In this document: positions 1 through 13,552 of the stretch, piece by piece
Numbering within the stretch: the first letter of the stretch is position 1
How the letters are laid out: each line of letters begins with the position of its first letter
NCBI GenBank assembly: GCA_021209875.1
Contig: JAGYVD010000005.1
Coordinates: forward strand, 4,502,001-4,566,000
Direction: 5' to 3'
DNA: 64,000 nt
Source of the DNA: Rosellinia necatrix
Lineage: Eukaryota; Ascomycota; Sordariomycetes; Xylariales; Xylariaceae
Notes under the pieces: generated by a model
Told to the model about the DNA's origin: nothing
Databases searched by the model: none
What the model saw: the letters and a program-made list of their open reading frames with translations, nothing else
Program-made: the position numbers and the translations under genes

Positions 1-3000
1 GCCGGAATCCTTGTCAATCCATGCAAACACGCTAGCCCTTCCGAATGGTGGAGCGGTACATGCTACAATATACACGTGGATCGCTCCGGAGTCCAACCAG
101 CTCACACCACGCTAACGCCGTCGACGAGATTATTTGCGTTGATCATTCATGGCGAGTTCGGTATCTCGGCAGCAGTGGAGGCGCAGGAGATGGAACCGCT
201 GTATCATACCACCGCGCGACTCGACAGTGCAGAACGGAGGGAAGGGGAGCAGAGAGAGAAAGAGAGATGGTGTGCCATGTCTCGATGGTGCGAAGCCACG
301 ATTGGCACTACCACTCTGACCCTTTACAGGTCTAGAGTAGTATGCCTGTGCATTATGCGTGTAGTCTACGGCCTGATAGGCCTGTAGCTTGCCTCGAATG
401 GGAATATTACGGTCCCGCATTGTCAATACATGGAGTAGCTCTTACACGGAGGCGCACGCCGCCGTGGTGCGAAAAAAGTCGGATACTTGCCATCGAGCTG
501 GATGGGGCCTCTGGGCGCCGTACGTACGGCCCGGGCAGTCTATAGATGTCTGGGAGACCGCGGCCTAAGGGATTGCTTGCATACCCCTCAATAAGGGCTG
601 AGGGAAAAGACGAGCGTGTAGATGCAGGTTCGTTGTCGTGTGCTCGGGGAACCAGAACGAACCTGGCCAACATTGGGGTAGAAATCCCATACTACCACAG
701 GAGACGGTATGGGCATTTGTCCAGCGAAGCCAGACATTGGCTGATGCCCGAAACCGAGAGATAATCCGTTGGCAATGGTCTTTGATTGCCCTATACGCTG
801 CACGCTGTATGTCGTACTCCGCACGTCACGTTGGGGGTCATGCGCAATAGCGGGAGCCTGAAATGGTGAGTGCAGATAGATCGCTGGTGGATGGCAAAGG
901 CCATATTCGAGAGCCTATCCGAACTACCTGGGGCTCAAGAGTCCGTGGAGAAAAACGCGCTCGCTCGCTCGAAGCATTCCCATCACACGCCGTGGCACTT
1001 TGACGAATGGTATTCGTCCAACGAAGGGGGCAGAGCCTGCAATGGAAAACCTCGTGGCCATCGTCTTTCGTCAAAAGCTGCATGACATGGCTCTTGACGG
1101 GGGTCGAGAGCCTAGTCCCTGTCCGTCCTGGATCCAGCGAATCCGGGGACGGTACCGTGGTGGCCCAGGCTAGCCAGGGCAGGGCAGGTTGCGATGAGTT
1201 GTCCCAATCTCCAATCTCCCGCAAAAGTGAGGCGAGCTGTTGAGTGGCTGCCGACGTCTGAGGTCGGAGTGGACCACGATCCTTTCGGGCCACCCACAGC
1301 GCAGCACTGATGACTGCAGATTTAAGGATGGCAGCGAGGTCGCGCGCGGGGGGGCTCGTAGTGTAGTGTAGGTAGGTGATCCCGTCTCCGAAGCCTTGCG
1401 CCTTGGTCTACCCGGCGTGAGAATACAACTAGATAGCATTGGGCCGCCGATGGGATTGTATCTTTGCATCATGGGCCCGGGGTCGTCTACACGACAACGC
1501 TCATAGCGCAGGCCAACAAATACATACATGCATCTTTTCCATCCATTGGCGTTGCCCGGCTTTGCCCGATTTATCACGGTAGCGACTTGAACATGTCCCT
1601 TCACAGTTATAGCGATTGCCCACCCGAGTCTAAGACATTTGATGGGCGTCTGCGGTTGGCCGACTGTCCATGCATGTCATCAAGAGCACAGAGGGAGACG
1701 GAAGAAAGACGGCGAGGGGGGAACGAGAGAGGGACGGAAGGATGCTAACACTCGAGGCCGGTTGGCTACGAGTGCGTTGTACGATGTGCACATCCGTGAG
1801 GCGGCGTCGGTGAAGAAAAAGGTGATGGGCTGAAGACGATCGATTTCTACACTAGAAACCGGGCGCGGTAGGGGTGGGTTGAACAAGGGATTCCAGAGAA
1901 ATTCCGGGCGCTTCCGTCCCCCCAGATTACCGTGATAGCCAACCATCGCCGGATGCAGCGTCAGGTTGCGCTGCAGCACTTCTGGCTGCTGTATGCTGTA
2001 TGCTGTATGCTATATACTGTCTGCTGTCTGCCGTATGCCGTACGCTGTACACGCCAGTACCGATAGTCGTATCTGATATACGACGTTTCAGCCTGAGCAC
2101 CCCAATCAATCGCGACCACTGGTGACTAGCATGGGCCTCTCACGTCTCTCGAGGCCACGACAGTACCGATGCTCCGAGACAGACGGGGCTCGCTTGTCTC
2201 GCGCACGTCATTCCGTTCCGTCGGAGAGAGGAGGTGAAAATTTAAGGGCTTCAGGGTTGTTCCGTCGTTCTCACGATACTACCCACCCGACATTGGCTCT
2301 TCGAGATGGCAGACACACAGAGCCAGCCCAGTCTACGTACAGGTAGGACGACGTCTTCCGGGGTGGGTGGTACGGCGCCCGACGGCAGTGTAGGTATGTA
2401 TCTCGGTATCTGGGAAGACGGCTAAGCAAGGCCACCTTGGCCCCGAGCTGAAGAAGACTTTGACGTCGTCGTGGCGTCGACGGAGCCCAATGGGGTCTCG
2501 ATAACCCGACGAGACGAGGGAAGATTCCATTGTGGGGTCTCGTTGTATAGCATCTGCCGCGCATGCATGTACAGGAGAGGGCATGCACAGGAGAGGGCAT
2601 GCACAGGCTAGGGCATGTACAGGATAGGGAGGTAGGGAGGTAGCAAGAGAGCAAGAGTCAACAACATTAACATTGCACTGATGGGTAAGCAGCGCCATGA
2701 GGTTGCAATGTGACTTGATGGTGCAGGCTGCGTGTAACTATGTACCGTGGACGGTTGTACTTGTATACGTATCCATGCCAACACCCATCATCATGTGTGG
2801 GTGGTGTGGGTGAGTCAGTGTAGTGGGTGAGTGTGGTGAGGGAGGGATCGGAAGCGTCGGTGTTAGTCAATACTACGCAGCGGGTGTTCTATTCGTTTGG
2901 GCCCTTTTGGGGGGATCTAGTCCTCTACAAACTGAACAACTAGCTTATCAAGCACAGAGAGGGGATAGTAATTCAGCCGACGAAAAGGAGGAAGAAGAAA

Positions 3001-3746
3001 AAGAAGAAAACGATGACGACGACGACAACAACGACGATGAGCATGACTCAAACAGTGAGTGGTTTTCCCTCTGTGTCGAATACCTACTAAACCACTGTAC
3101 TGTGCAAAGCGGCCAGATACTGGGTTAACTAAGTAAACACCTAATGTTGAATAGAAAATTTGACATTTCGTCGGGTTGCCGCATTATTATCGGCGATGGA
3201 TCGGTGATAGATAAATCCATGATAAGGTAAAACGATGGAGGATGGAGGATGAAGGTTTGTGGAGGGCTCATGAAGCCGGGCAACTTGGGTAGGCACATTG
3301 TCGCCCCAAGGTCGAGAAGGCTTACCCGGTAAGCGATTGTCCACTCGATAAGTAGGCCCTTATCATCTCCAAATAGATAAGATACTCGTATCAGCAAGCA
3401 CCCGCAGTACCGATGTACCTACCCACCACCACCGTAAAGACGCTGTTACTGAAAGGTGTCAACTCCCACGAGGAGCTATCGGAAGTTGCATTCTTACGTA
3501 AGTAAGGATGTATCCATCCATCCAGACAGAGAGGCTTCACACGGACGATTGATCCCTCATCTGCCTCGGATTCATTCCCAATTTCCTAATCGTCACATCC
3601 AACCCCCTCGAATCCTCGTGACCGCGCCAAGCCACCCAACCTACCTTGGTCGTACGCATATTTCCCCCGTAGCGATCCCACACCAATCGCCTCTGCAGCA
3701 CAACTCCGGCCTTTCCATGTGATATCATCCCGCCCAGCGCGGCACC
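1..3746. other. Gene-poor spacer upstream of yos9
   Basis: I recognise no conserved protein here on either strand; open frames are short and low in complexity. The stretch holds a degenerate 7-bp tandem repeat of TGTATGC type at about 1988-2050, four 16-bp units at 2565-2628, and an acidic low-complexity frame around 2970-3050 that resembles no known family. The last few hundred bases presumably contain the yos9 promoter and leader. Confidence 0.6.
2565..2628. repeat. 16-bp minisatellite, 4 units
   Basis: Four adjacent copies of a unit of the form GCATGYACAGGAKAGG (2565-2580, 2581-2596, 2597-2612, 2613-2628) differ by only one to three bases. No gene overlaps it. The high identity between units suggests recent tandem expansion. 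Confidence 0.85.
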
Positions 3747-5345
3747 ATGCGCCGTCTTCCTTCGCTCTTGGTGGTCTGGGCCTGGACGCAGCTCTGCCGA
3801 GCCCGCCAGCCCGGCTTCAGCGTCCACCATGACCTGCTCGCGTATCCCCAATTCGAGGTCGTCATCTCCGACACCTACATCTCCGAATCCGACGCCCAGG
3901 CCCTCATCGACAGCGCCGACGCCGCCCATCCCAGCTACGATGCCGCGCTCACCAGCCAGACCGACATCTCCTCTACCACGCGCCCCGCCACTGCTGCCAC
4001 CCCGGCCGACGCCGCCGCCGAGTCGTACGAGATCATGACCATGCCGCCGCACCGCTACCTGTGCGCCATCCCCGTCATCGAAACACCCCCCGCCCCGAAC
4101 AAGACCGCCACCGAGCTCGCCAAGGCCGAGGAGGCACGCGAGCTGGCCCGGGCCTCCACCCACGGCTGGAATCTGATCAACGAGCTCGATGGCAAATGCC
4201 TCTACTACATGTCGGGTTGGTGGAGCTATCGCTTCTGCTACGGCCAGGAGGTCGTCCAGTTCCACGCCATCGCCTCCAGCGTCAAGAGCGGTCCGCCTAT
4301 GCGCGATATCAACACCGCAGAGTATGTCCTCGGCAGGGTCCCCGACCCTCATGTGACCACGCGTCCGTCGCGCCGTGGCCAGCAGCAGCAGCAGCAGCAG
4401 CAGCAACAGCAGGAGCGACGGCAGCGTGAACAGGGCGAACAGGACCCCCAGCCCGCCGCTGCCGCCACACCAGCACCGCCCAACACCGACCTCCAAGTCA
4501 AGGGAGACCAGCGGTATCTAGTGCAGAGGATGGGTGATGGCACCGTCTGCGATCTGACGGGTCGCGAGCGCACAATAGAGATACAGTACCACTGCAGCCC
4601 CGAGAGCACACAGGATCGCATTGGTTGGATTAAGGAGGTAACTACATGCTCGTACCTGATGATGGTCAACACCCCGCGTCTCTGTGTCGATGTCGCCTTC
4701 CAGCCGCCCAAAGAAGAGAGGGCCAATATCGTCAGTTGCAGGGCCATCGTGCCAGAGTCCGGTCAGGCCGATTGGCACGCACGCAAGACCCTCGAAGCAC
4801 AAGCCTCCATGGTCGGCCGTGCCAAGGAAGCCGCCAGAGCCCCCATCGTTATTGGCGGTGTTGTCGTTGGTGGTCGGCAAATGCTCGGCAAAGGAGAGGA
4901 TGGCAACGAGGCACCGCAGCTATCGCCGCCGAGGAATTTCCGCGGCAACAGCGGCAACGGCCTCGATAAGCTGGTTGAGATCATTGCATCGGCCACCGGC
5001 AAAGATGAAGGCGGCGAGGTCAACATCATGACAGAAGAACAACTACAAGAGCTCGACCTTAGCCCCGAAGTCATCGACAATCTTAGGAAGGAAATCCAGA
5101 AGCTAGCTGGTGACAGAGGTTGGCAGCTCAAAATGGTCGAGTTGCCGGGTAACAACAGAGAGTTAGTTGGGATCATCGACGATGATGGGGAGGAAGAGAA
5201 TGACGCCGAGGAAAACAGACAAAACGCTAACAAGAACGGGCAAGTCAAGGCCGGAGGTCTGAGTGGAGGTGAAAGTGAAGATGAAGGCGAAGGCGAGCGC
5301 GCCGCCGGAGGGAGCGAAGAACAATTCTTCAAAGAAGAATTATAA
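3747..5345 (+). CDS. yos9: Protein OS-9 homologue Yos9, ER lectin of ERAD
   Basis: Single-exon gene of 532 aa. Yos9 is a lumenal lectin of the Hrd1 ubiquitin-ligase complex that reads trimmed N-glycans on misfolded glycoproteins and commits them to ER-associated degradation. Seen here: a hydrophobic N-terminal signal peptide (about residues 1-20) and an MRH (mannose-6-phosphate-receptor-like) domain from about 150 to 314. The MRH domain starts at [20 protein letters not shown], with the paired aromatic and Gln residues typical of glycan binding, and ends with YHC...[13 protein letters not shown]. The tail is acidic and ends KEEL, close to an HDEL-type ER-retrieval signal. A polyQ run (about 212-222) splits the MRH domain into two halves, so the protein is longer than compact relatives. 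The start is the first ATG before the signal peptide. A 319-aa open frame on the opposite strand is a shadow. Identity is confident. Confidence 0.93.
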   Translation: MRRLPSLLVVWAWTQLCRARQPGFSVHHDLLAYPQFEVVISDTYISESDAQALIDSADAAHPSYDAALTSQTDISSTTRPATAATPADAAAESYEIMTMPPHRYLCAIPVIETPPAPNKTATELAKAEEARELARASTHGWNLINELDGKCLYYMSGWWSYRFCYGQEVVQFHAIASSVKSGPPMRDINTAEYVLGRVPDPHVTTRPSRRGQQQQQQQQQQQERRQREQGEQDPQPAAAATPAPPNTDLQVKGDQRYLVQRMGDGTVCDLTGRERTIEIQYHCSPESTQDRIGWIKEVTTCSYLMMVNTPRLCVDVAFQPPKEERANIVSCRAIVPESGQADWHARKTLEAQASMVGRAKEAARAPIVIGGVVVGGRQMLGKGEDGNEAPQLSPPRNFRGNSGNGLDKLVEIIASATGKDEGGEVNIMTEEQLQELDLSPEVIDNLRKEIQKLAGDRGWQLKMVELPGNNRELVGIIDDDGEEENDAEENRQNANKNGQVKAGGLSGGESEDEGEGERAAGGSEEQFFKEEL

Positions 5346-7108
5346 GAATTATAGAAAAAGTTGCTTGCCTTATCATCAACGGCGTCCCCGGGGGTATTAC
5401 GAATTGGCCCCCCGGTTTTGTCCACAACCGACACATACAGCTCGGAAGAAGCTCAATCTGGTCTCTTACCCATCAGCCTATACCCGCGAATTTACGATAA
5501 TCCATGAAAGACTCGGCCTCGTCACGAATTATAGCTTGTACAAGAGGCTTCTAAGCGTCTCGTCCCCGACAAGACATGACCAAGTAAAGTATTGCTCGGA
5601 CGTTGAAGTCCCCCAGTTTCAGAATTGGTCCTCGCTCTTCCTAAGCAGAAATCCTCAGTTGACAACCCCAACCTTTTCAAACCACCACCAGAGCCCGTCA
5701 ACTTGGCCCCTAGATGGTTGTAATCATCGCCGTGAGTCGGTTAAAATAACAATGCTCAGCAAGTGTGAAGTTCACAGAGCTCTATCAAAATAAAATCACA
5801 TCGGAGTCCTTAGGACAGTCTTTCTACGGCAGCATAAATAGATTTTAGTATAGTTATGCATACTAGCTAAGGCACCCCGTACAAGGGCCCATGATGCTGA
5901 GGCATTCTGGCTCATCTATATAACTTGGTTTTCCTCTACCTCCACAGTCTATAACAACGATGCTAGTACTCCTATACCTTTTGTACACCCACTATCTCAC
6001 GGGTAGCGTCGATTAAAAGTACCCATCTTCGTTGGTCCCAAAACATACTTTCCAGCAAATATCTTGTTTCTGATATAGCTAGAACTGTATTTTGACCGCC
6101 AGGGCTCAGACAACAGAACACAGTGAAGGCCGAATTAGATAGCATTTACCTACATTCAGTTATTTTACAGAAATGTGCGTAACTGCGATGGACAAGTTAA
6201 GAGGCGTCGGACGAGCTGAAGGCCGAATCGAATGGGTCAGGAATCTAGATCTGAGCTGTCGCTATCCATTGAATGAAGGGTTGCCATTTAGGTGTGCTCT
6301 CTCGTTACTCAAAGAGGATCAATAATCGTCGTGGTGGCATAGGCGCCGCATGTGGGCTTTCGCGGAAGCTCACCGACGAGGCCGAAGTCGCACGGTAGCC
6401 AACGGATCCCTCGTAGAGGCTTCGCTTGCATCCACTATCATAGCCACCTCGCATGATTACCTAACCTAGCACAGCACGTATGTACATAGGTGTACATACG
6501 AAGTGCGTATTTGCGTTCTTGTACTTGGGCGACCTGCCCGGGCGCACAAGGTTCCGTCGTCCCGGGTTTACCGCATGCACGAGGAGGGCCATCTATCACA
6601 AACCGCGGGCACCAACACCAGGAGGCGGCTGATGGTGCCGGAAAAAGAAAGGACCCAACAAGCAAGCGTCTGTTATGAGATCGCATCTCGGGGGGAGGCC
6701 AACGTCATCAGCTTAGCCAATGACTCTGCCAGCGGGGGAGAATAAGCCGCCCCAATCCAGTCGACCAGCTAGCATCTGAGGTCATCCATGGCAGGCGGCC
6801 CGATCAGATCACAAACGACGTGCCAGATCGATAGCCACGTAGCACACACCACCGTCGCACTGCATATGGCTCATATGGCTATCGGCGGCCATGTTGGTTG
6901 TGCGCCGCCACGAGATCCTGTCCACCTCGTCGCTGACTCGTCCGGTAGGTAGCTTAAGGCAACTACACCATACATATATACCATATACACCATACATATC
7001 CCATACACACCATATACACCATACGCACCAATACATAGATAGCTCTTACTTTACATATAAGACTGCCAGCGGCCACGTCTCGTGTGCCACCGTGCCCATT
7101 GATATACA

Positions 7109-7142
<34 letters not shown>

Positions 7143-10100
7143 CATATCGCCAGAAGGCGTTTTGTTCTTGACGAGCGGTGACGCCCAGGTAGAATAACGA
7201 ATCTCCCAGCTGACTGAGGCACTGCACTCAGCGGGCGGTACTGCTCGCTACTGCGTTCGGGCGCGGCAAGCAGACCCCCCCGCGGCGCCTCAAGAAGCCA
7301 GGAGTCGTTGGGCGCAACCTTGCAGGAAGAAAAAGCTCGCTAGCCGAGTCGCGTTTGGACCTGCACTATGTCTGGCGGAATACGATCCGGATTCCCAACA
7401 TTTCGTCGCTCGCTTGCTTGCGCGCTCGCTCTTTCGCGGAATTTGGTCTTATCAGGCCGAGAGAGAGATCGACAGTTGGCATTCCACCAGCACGGACATG
7501 GGATTGGGAACGCATCATCGATCCGGGCCGTTGGTATTGGCGAAGATGAGAGATGTGAGTTCGGACTTGTCCAAACTGTTTGTACGAGCAGCGCTGATAT
7601 TACGTGTCATGCCGAGGGGAATTGAGGTAGTTCATAGTTGTTGGAGCAACATGACGTTGGGTGACCACGCACGCGAGTGCCCCCCTCCCCTTCCCAATAG
7701 TGGTGGGCAACTGAACTGGCGGAGGTTAACCCGCACACGCAGGGACGAGTGCTGTATGTGGTAGTCAGGCCTGGTGGTAGTAGAAATGGGTATGCATGCG
7801 TCCTGCAAGCTCTTAAGGCAACCTTGGCACGGCGAGCAGGTCAGTTTACCTAGAGCCTAGGCTGTTCATTAGCCTCAAGTTTCAACCTTACCCGCAGCTA
7901 ACCTACCTACTGCTTAGACAGGACGCCCATACATAAGTACAAATAGGCGTACATTATGTTTTTCTTTTATTTTCTTTTCTTTTCTCCTCTGTTTCGTTTT
8001 GTTCGGATTTGGAAAGGGGGTGGGAAAACAAAAAAGGAAAGAAAATTAGACGTCTCTCTCGTTGTGATGGCTCATCTCAGTCAGTCAATCCCAGGCCTGC
8101 AGCGCAAAGGCCTTCCACAGATGCACATACAACATACACTACAACATACATTACTACGTATACCATTAGGTACGTACAACACCTCCGGGCATGTGACTTG
8201 GCAATTACCAAGGAATGCGAAGGCCGAAATACAATTGGAAATGGGATTAAGAAAAATCACCAACTACGACGGCGTTCGGTGGTGGCGTCGATCCTAGTTA
8301 TCGTCTTTACACAATCCGTAGACGGACAAACAAACAAACAAACGAACAAAGAAACAGTGTCGATAACGACAACCAGTAGATAGTGTATGTTGTTTGGTTG
8401 GAAAGCTGCGAGCGTTGCAGCTGATCCGGGGTAATCTCTTCCATCACATTTGCGCCAGGAACATCGAATCACCACAAGCCAGCCAATGGAGCAACATTTC
8501 CCTGGCCATTCCAAGCCCGATGACCGGGATTTTAGGCCGCCCCGGTTTCAGTTTTGGCCGTACCATTTCCCATCGCCATCCATGCCCACGCCATGCCATG
8601 CCATTATCCTCAGCTCCCGTCCGTACCCTGGAAGTACATCGTACGGTACGGTACTACGGAGTAGGTCAACTTATCTGTTACAGTCTTACTGCATCTACTG
8701 CATCGACATGAACACCTGCCGACTATCGCTCAAAGGCCGAGTATAGGCTTGCCCAATCACATCACACCTGAATTTGAATCTACGTCCGAATGGTCCTAAG
8801 CTGATCGGCTTTATCTACATCAAAATTTAAGCCATTTACACCACACTACACTACTGTCTGCAACGGCAGGATATGTGGTGGTCTTACAGGTCTAGTACCT
8901 ACAGGTCCCCGAAGTGTCAGCTATGTTTTGGTTTAATTGGTTGAAGGCGAGTCGAGGTGACTGCACCTTCGTACTAAGTAGTGTAAGTACGTACTGGTGG
9001 TGTAGGTAGTGTAAGCTCGTCACGCATTCTAGTTCGTGCTAGTCGACGTATACTGTGTGCAAATCAGCTTACATACCTATTAGTTCGTTCCATTTCGGGA
9101 CGAGCCCTGGCTGAGCTGGGAAACGCCATTGGACCGTTAAGGAAAGATGCTATCGCATACTTCCGTAAGCCTCCGCCCGAAGAGGTGTTCTAAGTGAGTC
9201 GAGGTTAGTGGGCACAGGTACCGGCCCTTAGCGTCGCTGGAACCGTAACCCCCCCGGACGCCAGTGGGCCTCATTTAGCACAAGCTGGTCCCGACATTAG
9301 GGGACGATTGGGTCAACGGGATTCGACACTCAAATCCAGCGCAAGCTCTATGGCTGGCGATATTGACGGGGCTCCACCTCGGAGAGTGACGATGCATAAG
9401 TGCACATGCAAGATTGCACTGACACTGTCCAGGTGCTGGTTTATTGCACAGTGAAACACAGTGTGGACGACACCATCGCCCTGATCGTCCTTCTGCTTGT
9501 GCACTAGGACCGTCCGTACCTACAGTAGCCCGTCTTCGCAACGCAACCCTGCCTAAGGTGGTCTTTGTCACAAGAACATACCATACGCCAATACGCCAAT
9601 ACGCCATAGTTATCCATAGTTATCGGAGCGGTTGTCGTAGGCTAGCTAGCCGTTCGTTCGCCCGGGCCCTGCTTGCATTCCTTGCTTCTTTCTCCAGCTC
9701 TAGTGTAGGGTACCTTCCAATAGACATCGAACTGCGAACCCCTTCTTGGCTTCTCGCTCGCTAAAGCGCTGTGACATTAGCGACGGGGGGCGGCGTCGGT
9801 TCTCACTCCTCCGTCCCCGGAAAGCTCTCTGGGAAGCTCTCTGGAAAGCTCTCTTTCTCTTTCTCTTCCTCTTCCTCTCCTTCTACCTCTCTCTCCCTTT
9901 CCCTCTCCCTCGCCCTCTCCCTCTCCCTCCTCTGGTTACCTACGGTGCCATTGCTCCATATCCGACCCTTTTCCCTTGTCTCGGGCCATTCGGCGAGGTA
10001 GTTAGACCCTTTGGCTTCTTGTATGAGTACGTCCCGATGTCTAGCGTTGCCCGGGATATGCTGCTTCAAGGTGCTGCTGCCGCTCATCGACGGTGCTGAG

Positions 10101-10549
10101 GCTTGAGACAGCAGTGAGACGCCTGGGTAAGTACCCCGTACGACAACACGTAGAATCGAATAACTAGAGGTTCTCGGCAACTGATTTGTTGATGAAGCGT
10201 TGGATTGCCCAAATCTTGCTCCCATTCGCATTGGATGCCTCTGGTTCGGTCCTCGTTCCCTCTCCATCTCGACTTCGTCTTGGTCAGTTGGAGTCATGGT
10301 ATAGGCTAGAAGACGCCCTCGAACAACATACCACCGCCTGCGACTCCTCATTTCGATCGTAAACCGTCTCTCTGAGATAACGGCACGTGCGACTCTGTCA
10401 AACCGCCAAATTCCCCTTGTCCTTGCGTGTCTAAAGAAAACGATCTACCATCTGCCCAGGCCTGGAGCCGAGTCCAAGGTAGATCTCACAGCTTTAGATG
10501 CAACGTCGATAATCCCTACCCTAGAAGAGAAACTTGAGGGTTTTGCAGC
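5346..10549. other. 5.2-kb gene-poor spacer
   Basis: No recognisable coding region on either strand. The sequence holds a CATA microsatellite near 7103-7146, a T-rich tract near 7956-7990, an AAAC/CAAA tract near 8328-8352, a CT-rich tract near 9825-9930, and scattered GTAG/CTAC words. Open frames are under 130 codons without family resemblance. The 3' end presumably holds the promoter of the next gene. Confidence 0.55.
7103..7146. repeat. CATA/TACA microsatellite
   Basis: About nine perfect tetranucleotide repeats of TACA followed by an imperfect TATA end. It lies in spacer with no gene nearby. Confidence 0.9.
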
Positions 10550-13500
10550 ATGGAAGGCATCGTTGTTTCTCGTAAAGAGGCCCGGGGGTCTCTGCATCGC
10601 CGCGCGCTTTCACAGGCTAGCACCGCCAGCAGCACGATGCACAGCCCAAATACAGCCCAAAGCGTAAGCGCCTCCTCGTCTTCTCACCCGCGCGCAAGTA
10701 CGCCGTCCAATGCCCCTCACACACATAGATATCATCATGGCCAATGCGAAGGGGAAACGGCAGGCATGAGACAAACGCAGCGGCCGTCTAGGGAATCGAG
10801 CGGCGAATCGAAACGGCCCATAACCCCAGCTTCGAGTTTGCTTCAAGAAAGGCTACAGCAGGAGAGAAGAGCCGAGAGTGAGCGGCTAGCTAGCAGATGG
10901 GGGTCCGACCTGAGTTCATCAACTGGTGATATTCGCGATGGAGATGCCCCGAGCCTATCTGGTAGAAGGTTTCAACACGTAGGTGAACGACGGCCAAGGT
11001 CTAGCCTTGACGACGATTCAAGCCAAAACAGCATGGGAGCCAGGCGGATAGAAAAGGTATGCGAGGTTGGATAGAGTGGCGCTCCCTAGTCCCTCCCCTT
11101 CCCCATACGGTTACAAATCACTAACTGGAGCGGCTTTCAGGCTGTTTCCACATTGCATAAGCAGAACTTTGATCTTAAGTTAGAATTATACCACCGGCGG
11201 GAGAAACAGTCTACGCTAGAGATGAGGGTGGAAGAGCTGGAAACAGCACGTCGGGACCTAACAGGTATCCAAGACAATCTACTCGGCGAGCTTGCGAAGA
11301 GGGATAAGGCCATCGAAGAGGCTGTTAATATGATAGTGCAACTCGAGACGCGGGTTGACGATTTGGTCCGGGAGAGAGATCTGGCCCTACAATCCGGGGC
11401 GGCCGGCGGACCATACCCTTGGTCCGATATATCCAGTTCGCTGCGGACCGACACCCCTAAACCAGGTATTCATGGCGCCTCGCCGTCTGCAGAGACTAAG
11501 ACCCTCGAACGGATGCCCAGTTTTCTTTCCGACCAGAGCACGTATACTCAACACTTGCGGAGTGTCGTCCTACAGAATTATTCTAGCCCCATGCATCTTC
11601 GCAAAGTTTCCGAAATTTCCGCGTCGAGCGCCGATTTCAGTGACGCAAATGGAGTAGCAAGCCCAAGCGTCAGCATGTTGAGTGAAAGTTCTTTCATTAG
11701 CATCTACGGTTCCAAACACGGGCAAGAAGACACAGGTTTGCTGCCGCTAGATCATGTCTCAGGCATGGACGGAACTTTTGGCGACCGCTCACCAACGCCA
11801 ACTAAGAGAACCATGATGAATTCTGTATCAAGTCGGGATACTATCATGCCCGGTCACATACTTAAGTTGCCATCAAGGCCGGCGACGAGCATGTCTACTC
11901 AGGCTATACCAGCGAACACCGTAACCCGCAGAGGATCCCCCGTGAAAAGGATAGAAAAGCTCGGTGGAAGATCAAATTCGGTGGATCACACATTCAGACC
12001 ATCCACTTCTAGTCATCGGAAGACTGCCATGACCCCGGGTCCCCAGTTCGTAAGGTCAATGTCTCAATCGAGGAACAGGCGAGAAAGGAGGGGAGCACCG
12101 GGAAAGGTCGTGACTAATTACCCGGTACATAACGAGCTTGCCAATTCTCATGCTCTACCGCCAACACCAGATACCGTGTCTTCCTCGATTCTTCGTGAAC
12201 ACGGGGACCTGTCTAGTTCACAGGGTAGCCTTCGCGTATCTAACGATGCGCGTGCTACGAGGCTTCCTGGCGCGTCGCTGCCATGCGGTACTGAATATTT
12301 ACGGTCATTGGCTAGTCAGGAGGACCAGTCCGGAACAACTGCTCAAAAGGCGCAATCATCGACCGCCACAGGGGATCATTTATTACAAACCCCTGGTTTT
12401 ATGAAACTTGAAAAAGATATATTGTCGGACCTGGGTCGTTTGGCTCGTTCGGCGGCGACAACGATGACAACAACGGCCACAGCTACTAGGCGGCCTCGTT
12501 CTGATAGCTTTGCCTCAGACTCGGATTCTGATGGTGGCGCGGATGCTCGCTCCGATAGCGAGAGCTGTGATTATTGGATGCGCGAGAGCCTTCAGCCAGA
12601 CAAGGGCAATAGACGCTCTAGCACCCGCCGGGAGCGCGGACGATCCCCTTCCCCTGACTTATTTTCCTTTCCCGTCGACTCAGGGGGGTGGCAACCAGAT
12701 GCCATGTTTGGTGCACTCAATGGTGGTGGGTTTCTTGGATCACCTGTTCCAGCTTTGAAGCGTGATCCGACCGATGAGGTGGCACCCTCGGAACAGTTGC
12801 CTCCACCAGGTGCGACGGAATCCACAGCAAATGGCCCACGACCCCCTTCACGCAGGTCAAGTCTAAACCCGCAAGCCGCTGGCCACTCTTTACTAGCCTC
12901 GTTGACCGGGAGGGCTGGAAAAGGCTCTTCTCACGAGGGCGGCGCCCGTGTGGCCAACGTGAGAGGAAGAAGTAACAGCATTGATGGGGCCGGACAGACG
13001 GCACCGCCCGGAACCGGGGTAGACGTGGGATCGCCTTCTAAAAGAAGCCAATACCCACCTATCTCCGGCGTACAGTCTCGGGCGCGTGGGTTGGCTCTCA
13101 ACTCCTTTTTCAGGAGATCAGGCCCCGAAAGTTATGGCTCTCCTTCGTATGCCGCGGAGCCGGCTGTTCCCACCTCGGCACCGCAGCGGAGTCCATCCAT
13201 CCCACCCACTCATTTCCGCCACCTCAAGAGATTATCAGGCAGAAGCAGTGTTCCCCCTCCGGCCACCGTACCTTGGGCAACGCGCCCGACGATTTATATG
13301 GTTCAGGACGAACTCACGAGCGCCACGCCACCCCCAATCCTGCGTAATCGGCCGCCGCCACTTCGAACAGACCTGGCTGATTCCGACGGGACAGCCTTGG
13401 ACGCTTCGCAGATGACGGAAGCGGATGCGCATGTAGTGGCTTCATCGGCAACGGCAGAAGGCCCGTCGCCGATGGCGCCCCAGAGTGGGGGAGGCGTAAG

Positions 13501-13552
13501 GAAATGGCTAGGCCTTGGAAGAAGGGGGAGTTTAAAGAACCGTACAGGCTGA
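10550..13552 (+). CDS. Centrosomin N-terminal motif 1 (Cnn_1N) domain protein
   Basis: Two exons, 10550-11056 and 11141-13552, joined in phase 0 across an 84-bp intron (GTATGC...TTTCAG); predicted 972 aa. Residues about 170-250, right after the splice, form a coiled coil beginning VSTLHKQNFDLKLELYHRRE. This is the Cnn_1N signature found in gamma-tubulin-complex recruiters such as Mto1/ApsB and Pcp1. The rest is long, Ser/Pro/Arg-rich and probably disordered, with many SP/TP sites and a basic C-terminus. By family, a role in microtubule nucleation at spindle pole bodies or septa is plausible. The protein lacks the long coiled coils of Mto1 and Pcp1, so I do not assign either name. The motif would be cut if the intron were retained. 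Confidence 0.82.

Noticed and set aside
2823..3128. 101-codon acidic open frame
   Set aside because: Low-complexity Glu/Asp run only, with no homology or promoter clues.
3537..4496. 319-codon open frame antisense to yos9
   Set aside because: Low-complexity Gly/Leu-rich translation that mirrors the GC-rich codons of yos9; no domain.
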